Below, in pieces: positions 58,271 to 64,000 of a stretch of DNA of 64,000 bases. Numbering within the stretch: the first letter of the stretch is position 1; each line of letters starts with the position of its first letter. A model generated the notes under the pieces. It ran no database searches and had not been told where the DNA came from. It saw nothing but the letters and a program-made list of their open reading frames with translations. The stretch is taken from positions 9,677,193 through 9,741,192 of the forward strand of contig JAGTTD010000009.1 in assembly GCA_018398585.1 (NCBI GenBank), in the 5' to 3' direction. Origin of the DNA: Simmondsia chinensis. Lineage: Eukaryota > Streptophyta > Magnoliopsida > Caryophyllales > Simmondsiaceae. The translations under genes were made by a program, and so were the position numbers.

Positions 58271-58759
58271 AGTGGAGAAGTTGTTCACACTCCTAGATGT
58301 GAATTTTGTGAAGGTAACCATGCTAGTGTGGAGTGCCAAGTGGGTCACTGTTTTTCTTCATTGGGTTTTGAATAGTAGAACTACATGTCAAATTATAAAT
58401 AAGCCCAGCATAACTCTTACTTTGATACCTACGGTTCAGAATGGTTGAAACCCTTTAACTTTTCTTCAAACCATTACGAAGCACCTTGGTCACCCACTTA
58501 TCCATCTCAAGAAAAGAAATATGACTTGGAAGAAACATTTAGGGAGTTCATGCAGGTAATTCAAGAAACCAAGGCTAACTTTAGAAACCAAAAAGCCGCC
58601 ATACAAAATTTAGGGACTACATCAGAGGAACTTTCTGAAAAGTCCAAAGATTCCTTGCCTAGTAATACTATCACCGAACTAGGGGAACAAGCTAACACCA
58701 TAAGATTGAGGGATGAGAACACATTAGAAGAACCACCTCAATGTGACATAACCCCTTGA
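58271..58759 (+). pseudogene. G2 gag remnant with Athila-type zinc motif
   Basis: Reads CEFCEGNHASVEC (a CX2C...HX4C knuckle), then after a stop NYMSNYK.AQHNSYFDTYG, then from 58445 MKPFNFSSNHYEAPWSP, LEETFREFMQVIQETKANFR, NQKAAIQNLG and LPSNTITELGEQANTIRLRD. The order and wording match the C-terminal part of Athila/Tat Gag proteins (QNLE.Q..., LPSNTE.NP.EQ..AI.LR.G). The rest of gag and all of pol are missing. Confidence 0.82.
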
Positions 58760-59940
58760 TTGACCCATCGCTACCAATGACCAAACCCATCTTGACCGAT
58801 CCACCCCCACCAATGATCGAAATAGAGTGCCAAGCTTGTCTAACGAAGTCAAAGGCTTTCGGAGCCTAGGATGACTCACTGAAAAAAATGCAAAAAAAAA
58901 ATCGAAAAAGAAAATTCAAGTTGTGGCAATGTGGCAATCAGGCTCAAGGATCGCATCATTAGAGAAGGTGGAGGCGATCGTGTAAAAAATGGTATAAGGA
59001 ATATCCATGGAAGAAAATGGTCATTGATGGTGGATGGAGGAAACTCCATTCTTGTTCAAGACATGGGATAGATCATCGTTAAAAGGTCAAGCCAACGACC
59101 ATAACTTAAGTGCTTCTTGGGAGGCAACCCAAGTGTTTCTATCCTAACTTCTTTTATCTTATTTTCCTTTCATTTTTATTATTTTCTTACATTTTTGTAC
59201 ATTTTGTTATGTAGGTTTAGTTTGGGGGTAGCATGATATCAACATCCACCATTAAAAAGCAATCCTCAAACCCGGGAAGTATCTATCATCTGCTGCTTTG
59301 TTCCTTGTATTTCTTTTAACATTGAGGGCAATGTTAAACTTTAAGTTCGGGGGCGGGAGAGACATTTTGTCACATTTGTTTTAAATTTTAAACAAATCCA
59401 AAATATTTTCCTGTCTAGTCCTACTTTATCTTTTAGAGTCGGCTTTAGTGCATTCCAGAGTTCGGAGCTTTTGTATTGGAATATAGATAGTGTCGGCCAA
59501 CAAAAAGATTTTCCATTTTCTATAGTTTTACTAAGTAGTCTTTTAAATTTTGTTGTGTACTTTGAACAAATTTAAAACCACAAATGTTTTTTGAGATCTT
59601 ATCATCATACTTTTTAGGAAATTTTTTTACTCTTTTTAGCTTTTTTATTTAATCAGATTTGAATAACTTGCGAATCAATTATTTTTATGTTCTAATTGCA
59701 AAAATTGGTCTATTCTAAGGCATTATCTTGATAAAATCATGGTACTTGAGTTCCATAATTAGCATGGTTGTTCTATCTTTCTTTCTAATTAAAATATGCT
59801 CAAATTTGATTGGATTTTATCAAGATTATCATTTGCATTATAGACTTTGAAGTGTTATGCCTAAGTCTAAAGAAAAATATGAATTTTTTTTAGGGAAGTA
59901 TCTCTAAGCATTGCTGTCCTATGTAAACATTCTAAGATAT
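58760..59940 (+). other. G2 3' internal non-coding region
   Basis: Contains CTTGGGAGGCAACCCAAGTG (59126-59145), a short inverted-repeat-like word common in the 3' part of Athila-type elements, and a purine tract-like GTTTGGGGGTAGCATGA at 59222. No coding frame. Confidence 0.5.
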
Positions 59941-59952
59941 ATGCTGCCTATC

Positions 59953-60200
59953 ATGAGGGCATCTCTGTGGTGGCTTCTCTTACCCATGTGGTTATCGCCC
60001 ATGGGTCAAGAGTTTAATTCTTGCTGAAGATATACTCGTGAAGTCTTACCCATGCAGTCATTGTCCAGGGGTAGGAGTTTGATTCTCGCTGAAGATATAC
60101 TCACACAGTAATAATGAGGGCGTCCTAGTGGTGGCTTCTCTTACCCATGCGGTTATCGCCCAGGGGTCAAAAGTTTGCTTCTCCCTGGAGATATAGTCAT
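59953..60200 (+). repeat. Three tRNA-like repeats in G2 interior
   Basis: Units at about 59953-60036 and 60114-60197 and a partial one at 60042-60100 share TCTTACCCATG, ATCGCCCAGGGGT and a B-box-like GAGTTTGATTCTC. This resembles the T-arm of a tRNA (compare GGTTCGANTCC). A clean cloverleaf is not evident. Confidence 0.5.
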
Positions 60201-60595
60201 AGGTTGTGTTAGCTAAGGTAGATCAGTCTCTTATAAATTTTTTTTAAAAAAAAAAAGAAGAAAAGAGAAAATTTTGTAAATAACTTTTAGCCTTGGGCAT
60301 GCCTGAGAAGTCTTGTTATGAATGGCATAATTTTTGTCATCTATTCGGTTTGAATGTCGTACGATTAAAACGTACGAATAAACTTAATATCCTTGGCCAC
60401 CTTTTGAGTTTGGAAACTTAGGTGATTGATGGGTTTTCCAATGGAAGGATTGTTTTGCCTTTAGAATCTTAAAACTTTGAGTCTCAGTTGTTCTTTTAAA
60501 ATCGAAGTAGGCTTTTTTTTAATTGTGATAAATTCTTAAAAAGTATGAGATCCTGCACTTTAATGTTTAGCCTTGCTTGAGGACGAGTAAGATTT

Positions 60596-60608
60596 AAGTT
60601 TGGGGGCA
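60596..60608 (+). other. G2 polypurine tract
   Basis: AAGTTTGGGGGCA three bases before the 3' LTR, preceded by GAGGACGAGTAAGATTT, a familiar Athila/Tat context. It primes plus-strand DNA synthesis. Confidence 0.8.
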
Positions 60609-60611
60609 TTT

Positions 60612-62259
60612 TTATAAGTCTAATTTAGTATATAATTATTCACATCATTTTGGTTCATTTTCCAGCCATTTTATCTCAAAATTTTATCACTATTGCTCGC
60701 TTTTGCTCCTTTTTGCTTCTATTGCTATATTTTTTTTTTTTTTTTTGCAAATATTCTCATTTTACGCTAAATCATGCTAGTTTTTATCATCAACATCAAA
60801 TAAGTGAATGAAAAATACATCCAACGAAAACAAAAAAAAAAGGGCTAAATCAATCAAAGTACCCGGTTTCAACAAAGAATCACCAAGTACATGCACAATT
60901 CACATCAAATTTCAAAAAGGGGTGCCAAAATGCACCAAATCAAGAGCAAGAATGGATTAAACAATACATTAACAAGTTAAAGTTGATGTCAAAGTAGAGT
61001 TTTGGTTGGAAAAAGCAGAAAAAAAAGAAAGAAGAAAAATAAGCAAGAACAACAAGTTGCAGAGAATGTACAACAAGCTTGAACAATTCATTTCAACTTA
61101 CAAATTTAGGTGGAAAAATTGACAAACCAAGTAAAATAACTTCTTTTACACTTTAATAACATGATCAACTTTATGTAAATAAGGATTTTTGAAGATTCAA
61201 AGTAGCAAAAATCTGAAGAAATTTGCAAGTTTGTTGAGCCCTACAAAAATGAGTGGCAATGGAAGCAAAGAAGTGCAATGAGCTTTACGCTTGCAATATT
61301 TGTTATTTTAAGTAATCCCAACCTCAAATACTATAAATAGGGATGCTTGGAAGGTCTTTTAGCATCAGTCTCATCCAGTGAAAAACCGAATACAAAGTAG
61401 AAAAACATAGGAAAATTTGGATAGAAGAAGAATGGAGAGAAAAAAAAGAGTTTGGTTCGCAATTTTTCAATTTCAAGTTTTTTTCTATCCTTTTCTTCTT
61501 TAAATTCATGGATTTTGTTTTATTTTGGCTTTATACTATGTATACCATGAACTAATTTTGTCTTTGCAGGGCTACGATGTAGCTTGAGTTGCAATATACG
61601 CTCTTTTCTAATTTAATGTATTCAAAGTTTTTTTTATTGTGTTGTTTGAGTGTTTATCATTATTCTTCATAAGTTTTGAATGCTTAATTATCATTCAAAG
61701 CCTATAATATTCATAATGAGTCTGAGAGGAAATTTATGATGAATGCTAAAATGATAAAAAAACACAATTAGAACCAATGCTAGAGAGAGATTAACGCAAT
61801 TTTGTGGCCTTAAATGAAAACCATGGATCTTCAGAACTCTTTTCTTATTTAAATTATGCAAGAGATTGATAAGTTAATATGTAAAAGAGCATGCTAATTG
61901 TTTCCTAAGAGAGAATTATTTAGTAAATTAGGGTTTTCTACCATCTGCACGTAATAACAACTTGAATATCGAGAATACAAAGGCGTATTGATGCAACAAC
62001 GTAAAATCAGATGCCTTGGATCTTATTAAATTATAAAAATCATCTAAAATAATTATACCTTTCAATTAGTAACCATTTTTGTTCTTTTTCATTTTGTTTT
62101 GTTTCCTATCAAAAACTTCAATTTTCGATCTTTCAAATAATGCTAAAGCATCTAATTTCGGTACTCGCTTAATAATCAATCCTCATTGGAATGGTACTCT
62201 ACTCACTCTATATTACTAGATACGACTTAATGCACTTGCTAAGAAAACACCAAGCATCA
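60612..62259 (+). repeat. G2 3' LTR
   Basis: Starts TTATAAGTCTAATTTAG (usual TGATAAGTC) and ends CCAAGCATCA. TATA box at 61332-61339. Confidence 0.9.
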
Positions 62260-63110
62260 GGGACCATCTAAAAGCACACTTCTGGCTTGCGCTATGGAAT
62301 GAAACCGAAACATGTAGACCTCCCCATCAGAGACTACGCACTCGAGACCCCTATCACCCCAAAGATGGCTAGCAATCTGTTACTCCTGGGAGTAGGAAAG
62401 AACCTTCCCCAATCAATCGTCCTACCAGACATCGTTCCCACTTCTCATTTCTAGAAACAAAAGCCTCACAGGCATGAACACTATAATCTTGCCATCAACA
62501 AGATTAGGGGGTATGTCCTGAAGCGGATTATTAGACATAGAATGGACCCAGTCTACCCACGAGGGTGATGGAGCGCCACTCTCATTAGTGATCGAAGGAC
62601 TCGCTACACCAGTACCCTCACGCAACACTGACATGGTGCGTGAAAATAAACAAAAACAAAAAAAAAAAAGCAATGAGAATACACCAGAAAATTAAGGTTT
62701 ATAAGCACCGCCCATGGTGCCACTGATAGCCACTACACCACCATAGATTGAAATCAAGTAAAATTCAAGCGATAAAAACAGAAGCAAGAGAGCTTACAAG
62801 AATCATCCAAGGAGAGAGAGAGAATCTACAACGGATGACATAGACTACCGCACCACACCGCCGTCAGGGGCGGTCGATAAACAACAATTTGGACGAGAAA
62901 GGAGAAGCAGGCTGCGAATCATGTGTCGCTGGTGGTGGGCTAGCCGAAACGTTACCCCCACCAAAAACCCTAGCACCCTCTCTCTTTATTTTTACCCTCC
63001 GTCAACGGTCGAAATCACTAGCGAGCACCACCGCCAAGAAGTGGTGAACGCAGTGCCACCGGTCCCACTCGAGGATGATGACCCACTCGTGGCCACTCGC
63101 GTGCCTTAGC
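62260..63110 (-). pseudogene. LINE-2 segment 1: 5' UTR and ORF1 start
   Basis: On the minus strand a GC-rich 5' UTR (63110 to about 62635) precedes ATG near 62634 (MSVLREGTGVASPS). The frame 62422-62673 then has a stop and continues with LECVVSDGEVYMFRFHSIAQ and ARSVLLDGP, the first half of a DUF4283-like domain, up to the G2 joint. The plus-strand frame 62921-63109 is a shadow. Confidence 0.75.
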
Positions 63111-64000
63111 AGGAGTGATTAGTCGCCCGTTCATATTGTGTGCCAATATTTTACACTAGATTTGTTGACCTTACAGGCATGTTTCCTATTACACTTAAAA
63201 ATCAAGAACATCGGTGAAGACAAACCCAAGAGCTCAGTAGTCAACTTACATGCTTAAGACAATCATGTTTTTAAGGTTGGCACCCTTGAACTATAATAAT
63301 TTGAATGAGTTTAGGTCTGACAAGATTAAAGTGGACTAAACTATATTCAGGTCACTAGACTAGGACCAATGCAATCAAGGTCAATCCTTTTCCATTAAAG
63401 CCCAAACCAATGACAAAAACCTAAGTTTACCTGACTTATCAAGCAGTGGTAGCAATCAAGGTCAAGCCTTGGCCGTTAATGCCATAAACTAAAGCCTCAA
63501 TTCTTAACTCATCGAAAATTTGGAATACATTAAAATAGGATGTTCATACCTGAAGCCTGGAAGGCTATATTATTGAAGAAGCTGAGCTACGTTAAGTAAT
63601 GCTACTTCTATGAAAAGAGCACAAATGTGCTATAAAGAAAACTCAAAGAAGTTTTATGTTGAGTGTGTGCACTACTTTGGACTCTCATAGAGTCTCTTAT
63701 TTATAGAAAAACTAAACAATGACTACCACATAAAGCCCCTAAGTTCTTTCTTATGCATGAATGATCAACGAACATGTCCATGATTAAGTTTGGAGGGAAT
63801 TCCATTGAGCCTATGTCCCAATTTCTGAAGTCCCCTCTAGAAGCCCCGCGTTCTCTTGGATTATGCTTAGTGCCCAAGTATCTGAAATTACGCTCTAAAT
63901 GACTATCTTGAGCTTTAAAACCACTTGTCTTGCAACCTTCTTAGTAGTTCTTCGAGCTCGAGCTCCCTTTGACCTTGAAGCTTAACATCAAACAAAAATT
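63111..64000. other. Unassigned right flank
   Basis: No coding frame. A word CAATCAAGGTCAA recurs at 63372-63384 and 63453-63465. A TATA-like TATAAATAA lies on the minus strand (63698-63706) with downstream sequence that could be an LTR of an unidentified element, but no ends are visible. Confidence 0.4.

Larger units (their letters stand above)
55868..62259 (+). mobile_element. Athila-like non-autonomous LTR retrotransposon G2
   Basis: LTRs 55868-57475 and 60612-62259 (about 1.6 kb each), primer site 57482-57499, purine tract 60596-60608, interior 3.1 kb with only a gag remnant. Flanks ATGAC (55863-55867) and GGGAC (62260-62264) match at 3 of 5. It splits the DUF4283-like domain of LINE-2 ORF1 between VLLDGP and ICMSLQLLKEG. 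The lack of pol and the long LTRs fit a large derivative (LARD-like) of an Athila element. Confidence 0.9.
18911..63110 (-). mobile_element. LINE-2, near full-length L1-type element split into four pieces
   Basis: The pieces are 18911-19666 (3' end, with a poly-T run at 18911-18919 as the reverse of a poly-A tail), 35416-37472, 53699-55867 and 62260-63110, together about 5.9 kb, the usual size for a plant L1-like LINE. Read on the minus strand from 63110 they give a GC-rich 5' UTR, ORF1 with a DUF4283-like domain, an AP-type endonuclease, reverse transcriptase with FADD, and a zf-RVT region. LINE-1 and LINE-3 are uninterrupted at the same positions, which fixes the joints. The interrupters are A, D and G2. 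Many stops and frameshifts make it inactive. No convincing target duplication of the LINE itself was found. Confidence 0.85.

Noticed and set aside
58445..58759. 104-codon frame as a host gene
   Set aside because: Its wording matches the C-terminal part of Athila-type Gag and it lies between the primer site and purine tract of G2.

Overview
This window is repeat-rich plant nuclear DNA, most likely from a dicot. The evidence is Ty3/gypsy chromovirus and Athila-type elements, a plant Ty1/copia element with about 2 kb LTRs, plant L1-type LINEs with a DUF4283-like ORF1, and AT-rich sequence. I found no intact host protein gene, rRNA, tRNA gene or CRISPR array. Nearly every base can be assigned to a transposable element or to the break between two of them. 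All alignments were made by eye, so family names above the superfamily level are tentative.

Left block (1-18,540). A reversed Athila-like LTR (1-1444, cut by the window edge) lies against an old gypsy gag gene on the minus strand. That gag is split by a 12.2 kb tandem array of a non-autonomous LTR retrotransposon, here called T (1835-14011). The array runs LTR, internal, LTR, internal, LTR, internal, LTR, with one near-matching 5 bp duplication at its outer ends. The right junction of the array has itself been triplicated in 421 bp units (13888-15150). Next come a LINE fragment (LINE-3) and a reversed copia LTR derivative (F) inserted in it.

Main nest (18,911 to about 63,110). One L1-type LINE on the minus strand (LINE-2) has been split into four pieces, together about 5.9 kb, by three LTR retrotransposons. 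(1) Gypsy chromovirus A (19667-35415) contains a second LINE (LINE-1, 23951-28424) in its gag and a younger chromovirus B (29491-35280) in its 5' LTR. (2) Copia element D (37473-53698) contains non-autonomous element C (39930-44258) in its leader and rearranged element E (47316-51154) in its reverse transcriptase. E in turn holds a solo Athila-like LTR, G1 (48117-50119). (3) G2 (55868-62259) is a non-autonomous Athila-like element with 1.6 kb LTRs, inserted in LINE-2 ORF1. The nest is four levels deep at G1. Most joints carry target-site duplications: exact for B (CTACC), C (GTGTA), G1 (TAAGC) and E (GTAGA); decayed for A, LINE-1, G2 and T; unclear for D.

Function. A and B encode Gag, protease, reverse transcriptase, RNase H, integrase and a chromodomain-like tail. 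A has lost several catalytic residues, while B keeps them but has frame breaks. T and C lack all of these domains yet share their ends (initiator-tRNA-Met primer site, polypurine tract, LTR termini) with B-like and A-like elements respectively, so they look like partners mobilised in trans. T carries a decayed reading frame of about 900 codons that I do not recognise; with the array and its triplicated junction it is the least explained part of the window. B also carries palindromic E2F-like sites in its U3 promoter region.
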